DNA of 64,000 nt from Sialis fuliginosa (GCA_961205875.1 OY540812.1:34729098-34793097); one strand, 5' to 3'. Counted from the stretch's first letter, positions 22,900-34,980 are shown. The notes: generated by a model from the letters alone, not told the origin. Program-made: numbers and translations.

Positions 22900-23284
22900 A
22901 CGGAAACCAAATAAAAAGGCAGCAAAATCAAATGATAAATAATAGGTACTGATGTAGCCGTATTTGGTAATAACATCTATCTGAGTAAATAATTTGGCAC
23001 ATACCTTTCGAAACACCGATTGAAGCCCCAATTGATATCTGCGGTAGATTCCAGCTTCTACGTGACGGGTAATTTTTATGGAAAATGGAAGTTAGGATCG
23101 CCACGTTTTCACTAAGATCCCTCTTTTATTCAGCTCATTGTCAGATAAATCGTGGTGGCAACAAGGAAATTATACAAATAATCTTTACCGATACACACAT
23201 TGGAAATAACACACTTTATATGGGTTAATATAACATATATAAATATATATATAATATAAAAGTGTGAAGCCAGAAGCTCAAGAT
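22900..23284. other. Gene-free stretch, nothing firmly recognised
   Basis: Moderately AT-rich sequence that ends in a (TA)n-rich tract near 23240. No exon, terminal repeat or RNA gene found. Confidence 0.35.
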
Positions 23285-23299
23285 GTGTGAATGAAAACT

Positions 23300-23540
23300 A
23301 GTTCATTAAAAATAATTCGGGCAAGGCATACACGAGTGTATGCCATAAAGGTTCCGAAGTACGTACTACGTGGAATGTTTGGAACCACTTACCAAAAATA
23401 TGGTCAAATTCTACTAATTGAGATGTACATTTTGAAATGTCTTGGTGTACAATCTATTTGTTTTGTTTTGGTCAAATTCTGCTTGTTTGGTTATACATTT
23501 TAACGTGCCACATGCCTTGGTATAAAAAAAATATTTTTTT
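23300..23540 (+). repeat. Dispersed repeat shared with 47588-47730
   Basis: Both copies contain the near-palindrome CATACACGAGTGTATG, then GGTTCCGAAGTA, TACTACGTGGAATGTTTGGA and TTCTACTAATTGAGAT. Downstream it merges with phrases also present in the foldback 3760-4566 (CCACATGCCTTGG). Not coding. Confidence 0.5.
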
Positions 23541-23719
23541 TACTAAAAATGAGGACAAATTGAAAAATTCAAAAAAATGTTATGGTTTACGGAAATCGAT
23601 AAAACTGCTCAAATATAAACTCATCAAAAAAATTAAAGGATAATTTTTAGAACGCAAATTTTTAAATAGTTATATCTCAGCGAAAAATGATTGGATTTGC
23701 ATAATCCAATGCTCATTCG

Positions 23720-24400
23720 CAGTGCCGGATTAAGCAAGCGCGGGGCCTGTAGCAAATGTTATAAAGAGGCCCTTGGCAGTGATGTCGTTAGGGGGGGGGG
23801 GGGGTGAAACTCGGGGAGTAAAACGATAGTTTCATCCACTCCCTCCGAAAAAAGTCAATAGGAATTTTGTTTGCACATGAAGCGGGTGTTACCCGTTGTG
23901 AATTTTTAACGACATAAAAATATCAGTGGGATTTATTTTTTAAATAAATTGGATGATCATCACCTCTAGACTTTCAATATTAAAAAAGTCAATTCACTAT
24001 TTATTAGACATTTTTCCCATTGGAAGCTTTAAATAACCAAAAAAGAGGTAAATATTATACCATAGACATAGAGCATGGACCGCAAATCTGACTCGAAAAC
24101 AGAGCCGTGTCAAAAATTAGAAAGTTCAAGCTTTTGAATGAGCTTTGGAACACGCAAATCTAATTAATTTTCGCGGAAATATAAAATGTTTGAAAATTTT
24201 AATTTTTTGTTTTGCTTTTTTTTTAATTATCCCTTAATTTTTTTGAGGAGTGTATAATAAAACACCACTTTTACATACAAAATTTTCTTGATTTGAGCAA
24301 ATTTAGAAAAATCGATTAAAAAAAATCAAAAATCGGAGATTCAAAAATCGATAAATTAAAATAAATTTAAATTATTAATTACTGTAGATTCGGACACTTT
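23720..24400 (+). mobile_element. 5' part of CAGTGCCGGATTAA MITE (right end lost)
   Basis: It starts CAGTGCCGGATTAAGCAAGC and follows the complete relatives at 54393-55469 and 44085-44717 (AAATGTTATAAAGAGGCC, a G-run, CAATAGGA). No matching right terminus was found, so this copy is truncated or rearranged. Confidence 0.6.
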
Positions 24401-25800
24401 TTGGGACACTATTAACTAAAAAAATTACTTTTACATTTAAGGTTTCGCCATTTTTTACAAAATGGCGGCCAGATAACTAAATAATGAGAAAATACCGTTT
24501 TTTTACCTTAAAAAGGAAAATTATGGGAGGAATAAATTTTTATTACAGATTCGTTACAAAAAATCTTACTTATATAACTTATATTATTTAAAATATTTAA
24601 ATTAATTAAATTAAATTCTTTTAAAATATTCCACAATAAATGTAAATAAATGTAACGTATTAACTATTCAGCAAATCCAAAAAAATATAGTACATATGAC
24701 ATTTAAATTGGAATTCATCTACAATTAAATTTGTATCACGACAATTAACCACGTGACCTGATGTTGACGATTTCAAAAAATGAGCATGCGTAGTCGGACT
24801 GCTTAATTATTTTTAGTGAGTTTATTTATTTACAAGTATTACCAACGTTAGTAAATACACTTTACATTGGTACCTTGAAGTTTTATAAGTACAAAAATTT
24901 AAATCAAAATATGCCCAATTAAAAAAGATAACAAAAAAAGAAAAAGAAAGATCCAAGATAAAAAAGAGAACATGTTCTCTTTAAAAGAGACCCTATACGA
25001 ATACGATAATAGTTATGTTACGACTGCGAATTCTCAAAACGCATTAATCACGTTCAAACAAAATCCGTTAAAAATGATTAATTACGCTTATAGACATGTG
25101 GTTCCATCTATTGGAAAATTAAAATTATATTAATATGCACTTTGTGCAGGGATCTGCATTATCTGCCAAAATAGGTACTTTGTCGGTTTCTTTTTCAAAA
25201 GATAATAATTATTACAACATAGCGTTTTTATATTTACTAAACTTTTAAGTATAGTACCTATATCTTGATCATAGAAACACTCTGGCTAGGTACTTTTATT
25301 TTTATTGAATTTGATTAATAAAATTAAACCACGCTCAAAGATGTAATGTTGTGAAAAACAAACAAATATCTAACGGAAAAATCTTTAAAATCATCTATTT
25401 CACCATCGACTTACCTGCTTGTTTCAGCGCGATTTTGATTCCAAAACGACCAAAATGAAAGCAAGATCTATAGAATATCTGTACTTTATCGCAACAAAAT
25501 TAAATAGATAGGAATACACAAAAAATTTTACAGTAATCTACACAACAGTTCATTGTTGAATCACAACCAACAAACAAGCAAATACAAAAAGGCCAATTAG
25601 TTAGTAACTTTTACTGCATATTGGTTATAGGGTGGTAATCAGACAGTTATTTGAAATGTATATTTGTTGCCAAGGTTATTTGTTGCATAGTATTTTGTGC
25701 TGAACATTATGAAAACGTGTTGTATTTGTTTAGTATTTGGTAGTATTTTCTATGTTAAAACATGTTTTTGTTTTATTGTGATTTTGAAGTAATATGTTTC
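24401..25800. other. Gene-free AT-rich stretch
   Basis: No exon, RNA gene or transposon border is supported. A purine-rich patch lies at about 24920-24975. Confidence 0.35.
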
Positions 25801-25802
25801 AA

Positions 25803-26274
25803 CTAGCTGCTACCCGCGGCTTCGCTCGCGTGGATTTCGAAACCCCATCCCCATGATATTTTTTCCGCCGGATCGAATGAAACTAACTGACTTCATATGT
25901 GACAGAGGGTAAAATATTAAATATTTCTTATTTTTAGTTTTCTTTCATTATACAAAATCGTAAATATCTCGGCTCCTATGAGATAGAGGGTTGTTTTCCC
26001 CCCTAAATGCCCCACCCCCGTGGTATTTTTCCCGCCGGATCGAATAAAACCACTTACAACCTTTCATATGTAACGGGGGGTAAAATATTAATTACTAAAA
26101 AAAATTAAAAATTTTCCTCCCCCTTGCAATTCCTTAGGGGTTGAATTTTCGAGATACGAAATAGCCTTTATCCGTCCTCGGGATGTAAGCCATCTCACTG
26201 CCAAATTTCATCAAAATCGGTAACAAACAGACAGACAGACAAACACACTTTCGTATTTATAATATTAGTATGGA
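25803..26274 (-). mobile_element. Non-autonomous Helitron
   Basis: On the minus strand it runs from TCCATACTAATATTATAAAT to the hairpin GCGAGCGAAGCCGC followed by GGGTAGCAGCTAG, inserted between A (25802) and T (26275). It is the same family as 11519-12472 but without its internal duplication. Non-coding. Confidence 0.8.
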
Positions 26275-26289
26275 TGTGTATTTATACTT

Positions 26290-27654
26290 ACAATGGCTTA
26301 CATGATTTGAAATAACATTTTATGAATATTAAAAATAATTTCATTTTTGGTTTTTCTGCTCGTGTCTTTCAAAAAGTCATCTAAATTAAATCAGTGTCTC
26401 TATATTATTAGCTTGTCTCGTAAATCCTTTGTACAATTAATTATACCTACCTACATTTTGTATTAAAATTGATGAACCTTTTTTAAATCAAATATAGCTG
26501 TTGTAAATTGAATGAACTTTGTCATTTTTAGATGCACGATGTTCAGATCACAGAGACAGATGTACAAATTCAAACAACAATTAAAAAAATATAATTTAAA
26601 ATTACGACAATGTTAATGTATTCAAACGTTGACAGCTGTTTTTAAAATGCAACAAATACATTATATTTTTTCAAATTTGTATTATCTATCATTGACTTGT
26701 TTTGGTATTTGTCTTGAAAGTCTATTTTATTTTGTGTTTCTACATAATTATTTTCTACAAAATGAAAAAATACCTAAATTACATATAATTTTAATTTTTA
26801 ACAGGAAATTACATTAACAAACCTATTGTATGTTTTTTAGATTTGTACATGCATTGATGTATATTAACAATTAACATTATTAATTCAATCGTTTACATGC
26901 TTTGGTATTTACGGCATTTGTATTGAATATTAGCTACATAATATTTAAAATTAATAGAAAATATCACAAACGTTAATTATAATCTGAAACTATTTTGACA
27001 GTTTAAATTTTACCAACCTTGTCTATAATCTTGAGTTCTTGAGTATATAAACAGTTACAATTGCTTTACAATATTTTTATAGATTCTTTATCTTGTATTT
27101 CTAATGTATTTAAAGCATAAAATTAAAAATGGCGATCTGTCAAATTTTTGTCAATAGTCCATAAAAAATTGTTTCCATAGCAATGACATTTGAAATTAAT
27201 TTAGTAGATGAGTTAAAATAGATTAGATGTAACTTTGGGGCAATATTTTCACACCGTTAACATATCTTTTTCCAAAATCAGACACGGGTTCATGGTTGTC
27301 AATTAACCAAAGTATTTAAAAAAAATTTAAAAAATCTGATATCAATTTTTGTTTTGATAGTTTTTTACATCAAAACTTTTTTTTTGTTTTTTTTTTCATT
27401 TTTTTAAAATCTGAAATTTGAACCTTATTATATCGCCCAAGGAATATAAAAAAAATAATAAAAAAATTGTAACTTTTTTTTGAAAAATTGGGGGGCCCTT
27501 GTTACCCCATTTATAAACTTTTTCAAAAAAGGCCCACTAGTTGTTATTTTTTACCCCCAAGGAATGTATATACCAAATTTCAAGGTTCTCCGATGAGTGG
27601 AAATGGTCAAAAAAATGATTGTGAATCAGGGCACTTCGTTATATATAGTAGATT
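26290..27654 (+). repeat. Second copy of the 14030-15252 dispersed repeat
   Basis: Same landmarks and order as 14030-15252, ending GGCACTTCGTTATATATAGTAGAT. Indels of tens of bases separate the copies. No coding domain recognised. Confidence 0.6.
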
Positions 27655-27841
27655 TATATTGAAAACTATTTTTTTATACTTAATTATTACAGAAAGAGTA
27701 AAATTAGGTGTTAAATCTGTTACATTTTCAATGAAATAAGAATTTAGTATGTTTAGTTTGTACAGACAACATCATTAGTGAGGTAAAAAAGTACGGTCAG
27801 AGCTAAGGTAAGATTTTGGTACGGTATTAAAAAGTACGTTC

Positions 27842-28660
27842 TGACAACACTGAGTGTACAGTCTGCCTAATACATTTGTAGAAAAAATTCCTGGACATTC
27901 TGCAACTATTGTATCTCTTGTACGGGGTGCACGTGTGTTTTTTTTTTAAATTCATTCCATGTGAAGTAGGTTGGACCTTTAGTATATAGCAATGTTTTTG
28001 CAAATCGACCATAATCATTTTGTTGAAAAAATCAAAAGAAATCAGTCAATGTTGTGGAGTAATTACTTATATGTTGCATTTTGTTCAGTGAAGTATACTC
28101 GTTGTCCGTATAACCAAATGAGTAACAACTGGATTTCGTTCGTGAATTGAAAATTAAATGATTCGCTGTACAGCTAGCTTCATTACTGCTTATGTAAATT
28201 TGGTAACGTGCTATTTCATCATTTTCCTTGATACCTGGAATTGCAAACACGGCCATGTCACTGCGTTTATGTACATATTTGCAGATGTATTTAATTGACT
28301 TGACTGAGCTGTAACAACCCATCGATTATCAATTTCAATATCATTCTGTTGGTTTCTCGCGGTTAACATAAAAGAATGTCTACCATTTTCAGATGTATAT
28401 CCATCAATTTTAGTGATTGTGTCTGATAATAAATCCTTTGGAAACCGTTTTGTGCATTTGCCATTATTCATACATGGTGAATTGATAATGATAATCCTCA
28501 AGGAACATGGACCATATTTGTAGTCACAATTTGGAATAACTCTGGATCTGAGATTTCTGCTGATTATTTTATTAATTTCCTCAGGTCTAATTTTGTTTAT
28601 TAACCAAACTAAAATATGAGCATTAGATAAACCACGTTTTCGCAACTCAATAGAATACAT
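27842..28660 (-). pseudogene. Decayed autonomous Helitron Rep/helicase, central part
   Basis: Minus-strand frames read in series. MYSIELRKRGLSNAHILVWL matches the Helitron Rep region (in active elements the RGLPHAH with its two His). Then come CMNNGKCTKRFPK, the IDNRWVV phrase, SSVKSIKYICKYVHK, and NDEIARYQIYISSNEASC followed by STTLTDFF. All are landmarks of the Helitron-like N domain and the linker to helicase. The first His of the HUH pair is Asn (SNAH). Several frameshifts make it non-functional. It probably belongs with 33290-33765, separated by later insertions. Confidence 0.75.
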
Positions 28661-28756
28661 TCAACGACCATAAATAAACACGAACATAAGTCATTACATC
28701 CTGTATGCAGAAGCGGCGCAAGGTTTGGGCGAACTTTTGTATCGTAGTACTTATCA

Positions 28757-29636
28757 TCCTTAATATATATAAAGCTCAACGTCTCTCTGTCTGTCTGTCT
28801 GTCTGTCCGTTAGTTACCTTATCACTCGAGAACCACTTATTCGATTTACGAGTTTTTTTTTTTAATTCATAGGTACGTTCTCTGGCCAGGTTATAGGCTA
28901 TATTTTTTTACGTTAGGTAACATAACAACAAAGCAGTGACGGTAATAGTAAATCAAGTCGGAAAAAATTTTGCCGTCGGCGCGCTGTTTTGTAATACGCT
29001 GCCTAAACCGTTCAATATAGAACAAAATAATGTAATAAAGAATTGTGTAGAATCAAAAGTTCTTCAATTAAGTCCGCGACACCATATGTCTAACTTTTAT
29101 ATTTTAGCCACAATGACTGCTTTTATGTTACAAAGAAAACATAAAATATTTGGGTTTTGTTTACATGGACTTATGACCTGCAAAACATTAATCCATATCG
29201 AAATAAATGATTTCATCGTCATAAGTACTTAATGTAGATATAGTTTGCCATTTACAGCATCCAATTTGGTCGTATAGTTTAGAAAATATCTTAAAATATA
29301 TTTATAAAGATAATATCTTAAATGTATGGTGTCGTGCCGCATCGAAGCAAGTACATCAGACTGGATTCGCGTACGCTCGGTTGTTATTCGGAGTCCCTCG
29401 GCTGATCGTTTGTGTTTATTTTGTTTTCAATAATTAACATTTAAATTTAAACAGAACACAAATTATTTGTACTTTTTTCTTCTGATTCGTTTTTGTTAGG
29501 TAATTTAGGTATTGATAAATTATTATTACAATAATAACTAATCGTGTTTGTACTTAATTATTTAAACTATATTTTTCAAAAATCCTAAACAATAATTCCG
29601 TAGTCTACGCGAGCGAAGCCGCGTGGGCCCAGCTAG
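28757..29636 (+). mobile_element. Non-autonomous Helitron, TCCTTAATATATATAAAG family
   Basis: Starts TCCTTAATATATATAAAGCT after A (28756), passes a CTGT microsatellite, and ends with hairpin CGCGAGCGAAGCCGCG, GGGCCCAGCTAG and then T (29637). The first ~165 bases match 43542-43712. The internal open stretch at 28936-29232 shows no recognised domain. Confidence 0.75.
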
Positions 29637-29639
29637 TTT

Positions 29640-30070
29640 TATAATAATTAGAAAGTGTCCATCATTAGGTGCCCATTATTGGTTTTACTGGAGAAAAACA
29701 TAAACAAAATAAAGGGTTATAATTTAAAAACACACCATATTTTTAGACTTTGGTAATTAAATTGATTTAATAATGAGATACTTGTTTTATTAATAACATG
29801 AGTTCGTATGGAAATTACGAAAAAACAGTAGGTATATTTTGCTCTTAAAACGATCGACCTTATTGCGGTGCCAGTACCTTATAGCATCTAAATTGAATTA
29901 TGATACAGTTATTAAGGAGTTCAGTAAGGCAAAAAGCAGAAAATTTCTGTTTCTTTAATTTTTTATTTTTAAGTTTTACTTATATTTACAATGGAGATCT
30001 CCAAAAACTGCAATTTTTTATGAATAAAAATAAAAATCTAAGCAAAATTTTCTATTTTGTGTATTACAAA
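29640..30070. other. Gene-free AT-rich stretch
   Basis: Nothing beyond low-complexity AT sequence. The phrase GGTGCCAGTACCTTATAG recurs at about 57893. Confidence 0.35.
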
Positions 30071-30677
30071 ATATACCGGGTGTAGTAAATATTTTAAAAA
30101 CCAAGAATTTTTAGAGAAAATGTTTGGTACAAAATTTGCAGGGTTAGGAGAGGGAAAACTAATGAATGTAAAAAATTTGAACTTGAGTGTATGTTTTAAG
30201 GTCATTTTGAGGTCAACTTCATTTTTTTAAATGGAAATATATATTTTTTTACATATTCGTATTCTACAACAAAAAGGAAATAACTTTTGTCTAAAAAGTT
30301 TTTTTTAAATCCCAATTTTAATTTTTTTTAAATATATATTTTTTTTTGTTAAAAATATCTGAAATTAATCTTCTAGAAAAAATGAAACCAAAAATAATGG
30401 AAATTTAAAATGTTTTATTAATGTAAATAATAAATATTCGAAGTGATAACCATCAACTTCAATACATTTTTCAACATGATAATAATTAGATATTTAAAAA
30501 TAATTCGAAAGCCTAGTAATCGAAACTTTTTGGATCAAGCGCTATATGAACTACATAAGCTAACTGATCAAGAAAAAAGTAGAATGTGGTTTCAACAGAA
30601 AGGTTTTTTAGACAAAAGTTATTTCCTTTTTATTGTAGAATACGAATATGCAAATATATATATATATATATATATAT

Positions 30678-32882
30678 TAGAGTGGAGCGAAAAATTTTTT
30701 GTTATACATTCGAATTTTTATAAAATTTGCACAAGCGAATTTAAATTGCGGCGCCCCTACAAAAGTTAGTATAGGGTGTGAAGAAGTCACAAAAAAATTT
30801 TCAATGAAATTCGAGATGATCTTAGGTTCGAACCGATCGACCAAAAAATGACATGAAAATGGGGATACCTAAAAAATTAAAAAAGATTCGGCAGAACATC
30901 AGAAGAATGGAATTAAATGAATAGTTAACTGAACATGATTGGTACAACAACAAGTTATCATAATATACCGTTTCCGTGAACATAACCTCAAAAACCTTTC
31001 ATTAAATAACCTTAACGATTGAGGTTAGATTCCAGAAAAAGGTCAGTAATAAGTGATTGATACAAAAACAATAACTTGATGCTAATAGGAAAATATACAA
31101 TTACCTTCGTTGCATGTTTTCCTCAACGTGTTTCGCTTTAGATACTAAAAAGTGGGCATTTGATTTTGAAATTACTTTGAAAATTGAGGTTAAGGTCAAG
31201 GAAAAGGACAACGATGAAAGCTTGATCCAAAGACAAAAATCTACTGCTGATAGTAGCCTCTATTGAATGTTTCCCTAAGACCAGAATGCTTTGAACATCA
31301 AAAATGGGAGACTTATATTAACATAACCTTAACGATTAAGGTTAGGTTCAAGGAAAAGGGCAATAATAAGTGTTGATTTTTGTGATACAAAAACAATAAT
31401 TTCTTGTTAATAAGAAAACATGCATAGTATGTTTTCCTAAAAGCGTTTTGCTTTTGACACTAAAAAATGGGCATTTGACTTCGAAATTATCCTGAAAATT
31501 GAGGTTAAGGTCAAGGAAAAGGTCAATATTGAGTGCTTGATCCAAAGACAACAACTCTCTGCTGATAGTAGCCTCTGTTAAATATTTCTCTAAGACCAGA
31601 GTGCTTTGAACATTGAAAATGGAAGTCTGGCCTTGAAATAACCTTAACAATTGAGGTTAGGTTCCAGGAAAAGGGCAATAATAAATGTTTGATACAAAAA
31701 CAATAACTTCTTGTTAATAAGAAAACATGCATTGTATGGTTTCCTAAAAGCATTTTGCTTTTGACACTAAAAAATGGGCATTTGACTTCGAAATTATCCT
31801 GAAAATTGAGGTTAAGGTCAAGGAAAAGGTCAATATTGAGTGCTTGATCCAAAGACAACAACTCTCTGCTGATAGTAGCCTCTGTTAAATATTTCTCTAA
31901 GACCAGAGTGCTTTGAACATTGAAAATGGAAGTCTGGCCTTGAAATAACCTTAACAATTGAGGTTAGGTTCCAGGAAAAGGGCAATAATAAATGTTTGAT
32001 ACAAAAACAATAACTTCTTGTTAATAAGAAAACATGCATTGTATGGTTTCCTAAAAGCATTTTGCTTTTGACACTAAAAAATGGGCATTTGACTTTGAAA
32101 TTACCCTGAAAATTGAGGTTAAGGTCAAGAAAAAGGTCAATATTGAGTGCTTGATCCAAAGACAACTCTCTGCTGATAGTAGCCTCTGTTAAATGTTTCT
32201 TTAAGACCAGAGTGCTTTGAACATTGAAAATGGAAGACTAACCTTGAAATAACCTTAACAATTGAGGTTAGGTTCCAGGAAAAGGGCAATAATAAGTGTT
32301 TGATACAAAAACAACAACTTCTTGTTAATAAGAAAACATCTATTGTATGTTTACCTAAAAGCATTTTTCTTTTGACACTAAAAAATGGGCATTTGACTTT
32401 GAAATTACCCTGAAAATTGAGGTTAAGGTCAAGGAAAAAGTCAATATTGAGTGCTTGATCCAAAGACAATTATTTTCTGCTGATATTAGCCCTTATTGCA
32501 AGTTTTTCGAGAAGCAGAGTACTTTAAACAGTAAAAAGTGAGCAATTGACCTTAAGTTACCTAGGTTTTTGAGGTTATGTTCACGGAAACGGTATATTAT
32601 GATAACTTGTTGTTGTACCAATCATGTTCAGTTAACTATTCATTTAATTCCATTCTTCTGATGTTCTGCCGAATCTTTTTTAATTTTTTAGGTATCCCCA
32701 TTTTCATGTCATTTTTTGGTCGATCGGTTCGAACCTAAGATCATCTCGAATTTCATTGAAAATTTTTTTGTGACTTCTTCACACCCTATACTAACTTTTG
32801 TAGGGGCGCCGCAATTTAAATTCGCTTGTGCAAATTTTATAAAAATTCGAATGTATAACAAAAAATTTTTCGCTCCACTCTA
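30678..32882. mobile_element. Nested 2.2-kb foldback with about 320-bp arms
   Basis: Starts TAGAGTGGAGCGAAAAATTT inside a (TA)n tract and ends with its complement. The arms 30678-30997 and 32562-32882 are nearly identical (landmarks GAACCGATCGACCAAAAAAT and GATTCGGCAGAACATCAGAA). Between the arms lies a tandem array. TA repeats on both sides hide the exact duplication. The very close arm match suggests recent insertion or gene conversion. Confidence 0.85.
31015..32540. repeat. Five-copy tandem array, about 307-bp unit
   Basis: The phrase GCTTGATCCAAAGACAA recurs at 31220, 31535, 31842, 32149 and 32453 (spacing about 315, 307, 307, 304). Each unit contains GAGGTTAAGGTCAAGGAAAA and AACCTTAACAATTGAGGTTA. 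The open stretches on the minus strand change frame between units (307 is not a multiple of 3), so it is not a coding array. Units 3 and 4 are the most alike. Confidence 0.85.
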
Positions 32883-33289
32883 ATATATATATATATATAT
32901 TTCCATTTAAAAAAATGAAGTTGACCTCAAAATGACCTTAAAACATACACTCAAGTTCAATTTTTTTTACATTCATTAGTTTTCCCCCTCCTAACCCTGC
33001 AACTTTTGTACCAAACATTTTCTCTGAAATTCTTTAGTTTTCGAAATATTTACTTGTTTCAATTTAAATAGACCACCCGGTATAATGTAAATGAATGAAC
33101 ACAATTTATACCACGTCTTTTTTTTTTCAATCAAAAATTTTTTTTTTTCTATAAAACCCATTCTCTCGCGTCATCAGGGGGCCTCGCAAATTCATTTTAT
33201 CCACATCAAATTTAGGTCTTTCGCCGCCACTGTCTGTATGTATTCTTACATATGACGTGAACTGTCTGTATTTATTAATTTTTAAATTA

Positions 33290-33765
33290 ATAGTATAACG
33301 TAAACGCTCACTTTTGATTTTCGCATATATGTCTACAATATATTGATGGTATAAATGACGGCATTTTAAAATTTGATTATCTTGGTTGGTTCGAATCATA
33401 ATTCTGTGCATAGAAATTCATGGCGCTTACTTTTTTGTTTGTTTCTTCGCCTATAAAATTACGAAAATATTTTGTAAATATTATAATGGTTACTGGACCT
33501 TTTGTTTGATATTTATCTCGTCTTCCAAAGTATAAATGGATATTGCCATGCGTCGTATGAACGATGCTGAATGATTTGAAGAATGTTGTTGTGAATATCT
33601 CTGTGTTCAAATGTGTCACCAATCATAACAATTCCTACTTCAGTAACAGTTGGAGCATTTAATCGGCATGCATGTTCACCAAATGGAACTTTGTCTGCTT
33701 TAATGACAATCATGTAAAAGATTGTTTTTAACCAGCTAATACAGTGTATTCCAAGTTGATTAAGA
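33290..33765 (-). pseudogene. Decayed autonomous Helitron protein, N-terminal part
   Basis: Minus-strand frames read IKADKVPFGEHACRLNAPTV, EVGIVMIGDTF, then SYDAWQYPFILW, then ETNKKVSAMNFYA, IMIRTNQDNQILKCRHLYHQ and DIYAKIKSERLRY, with frameshifts. This is the order found upstream of the Rep motifs in insect Helitron proteins. The piece between this and the RGLxxAH region (28660) is missing or replaced by the 30076-33080 foldback and the Helitron at 28757-29636. Confidence 0.75.
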
Positions 33766-34155
33766 CATAGGAAATTTAACATGGGGACAATTAGAAATGT
33801 TGTAGTAATCTTTGGTCAAATTTAACGATGTGTCATTGGTGCATTTTGAAATGCCGCCACAAAATTTCATAAAATAGTAATTAGTATTTTGTTTTCAAAT
33901 TTATATCTGCCAACAAATATTATTATAATTTTATCTAGGATGCTTACTTTAATTTCATGAATGTATTTTATTCTTTATTAAAGTTGAAAACAAAATACTG
34001 TTGATTAATTTAAAATTTATCAATTAGTTTCGAGCGCGGCATTTCAAAATGCACCAATCACACATCGTTAAATTTGACCAAAGGTTACTACAAAATTTCT
34101 AATTGTCCCCATGTTAAACTTCCTATGTCTTAATCAACTTGGAATACACTGTATA
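33740..34155. mobile_element. Foldback MITE, ACAGTGTATTCCAAG family
   Basis: ACAGTGTATTCCAAGTTGAT at 33740 is matched by its complement ending at about 34153; about 110 bp on each side are paired (ATTAAGACATAGGAA, ATGGGGACAATTAGAAA, AACGATGTGTCATTGG). The ends look TA-flanked. It separates Helitron coding sequence on its left from a P-like fragment on its right. Non-coding. Confidence 0.75.
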
Positions 34156-34156
34156 A

Positions 34157-34500
34157 AGGAATATCATTAATATCGATAAAGTCTGTTACAACGTTTGAAA
34201 GCTTTTTTTCGATGTTACTTGTTAAAAAATTGTTAATAAAACTCCTTCATCGGCTTGACATTACTTGACAATTATTTTTTCTATTTGAAACTGAAACTAA
34301 ACCATTTAAAACTGGCGACTTTTATAATCTAACTTGACAAATGTTTGGTGCTAAAAATTCAAAGCCAGCCTTTTCGACATTGAGGGGAATTTCTAGGGAA
34401 CATAGTCGGATCGCTTGAATGATAAAATACCCATTGATTCACTTTTGATAGCATTTCTTTATAAAACTGAATATGAGGAGATTTTTGGAACTTTGTCTAC
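34157..34500 (-). pseudogene. Duplicate of P-element-like C-terminal fragment
   Basis: A diverged copy of 34580-34980 in the same orientation, with shorter internal segments. Shared landmarks are AATATCGATAAAGTCTGTTA, GCTAAAAATTCAAAGCCAGC and AATACCCATTGATTCACTTT. A third piece is at 36296-36400. Too broken to read as protein. Confidence 0.5.
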
Positions 34501-34527
34501 TTTAATGATAATCATTTAAAAGACATA

Positions 34528-34980
34528 TCAATGTCTTTTACAATCATGTTTTTCACCAGCTATTGAATCAGTTATATTATTTAAAGGAATATCATTAATA
34601 TCGATAAAGTCTGTTACAACGTTTGAAAGCTTTTTTTTGATATTACTTGTTAAAAAATACTGTAATAAAACTCCTTCATCGACTTGACAAATATTTTTTC
34701 TATTTGAAACTGAAACTAAATCATTTAAAACTGGTGACTTCAAAGCAGCGATGAACTGATAGCAAATAGGATTGGTATTTGTTACGCCTAATTAAACCAA
34801 ATAAATTTTCTAATCTAACTTGACAAATGTTATTTGGTGCTAAAAATTCAAAGCCAGCACTTTGACATTTTTCACAAATCATAATTATTGAGGGGAATTT
34901 CTAGGGTACATAGTAGGTACATACAATGATAAAATACCCATTGATTCACTTTTGTTAACATTTCTTTATAAAATTGAATA
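34528..34980 (-). pseudogene. P-element/THAP9-like transposase, C-terminal fragment
   Basis: Minus-strand frames read MLTKVNQWVFYHCMYLL, then CEKCQSAGFEFLAPNNICQV and RLENLFGLIRRN, then, in another frame, ICYQFIAALKSPVLNDLVSV and a segment ending NNITDSIAG. The order LENxFxxIR, NPxxxQF, a DL-containing region, then IxxYIAG is that of the P-element-type transposase C-terminus. At least two frameshifts are present. It may be from the same family as the remnant at 37.8-40.5 kb. Confidence 0.55.

Larger units (their letters stand above)
30076..33080. mobile_element. 3.0-kb foldback (CCGGGTG family) hosting a nested foldback
   Basis: Left end CCGGGTGTAGTAAATATTTT, right end finishing ACCACCCGG. 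The arms share AAAATGTTTGGTACAAAA, ACTTGAGTGTATGTTTTAAG and AGGTCAACTTCATTTTTTTA with their complements at 32896-33050. It is a relative of the 20030 element by its ends. Its centre has been invaded at a TA-rich site by the element 30678-32882. Confidence 0.75.

Noticed and set aside
28936-29232. 98-codon plus-strand frame inside the small Helitron
   Set aside because: No recognised domain, and the element's relatives are non-coding. It could be captured host sequence, but I cannot support that.
31348-32469. Series of similar open frames on the minus strand (SLDQALNIDLF type), suggesting a repeat protein
   Set aside because: They are the same 307-bp DNA repeat read in successive frames. The unit length is not a multiple of 3, so no continuous protein exists.
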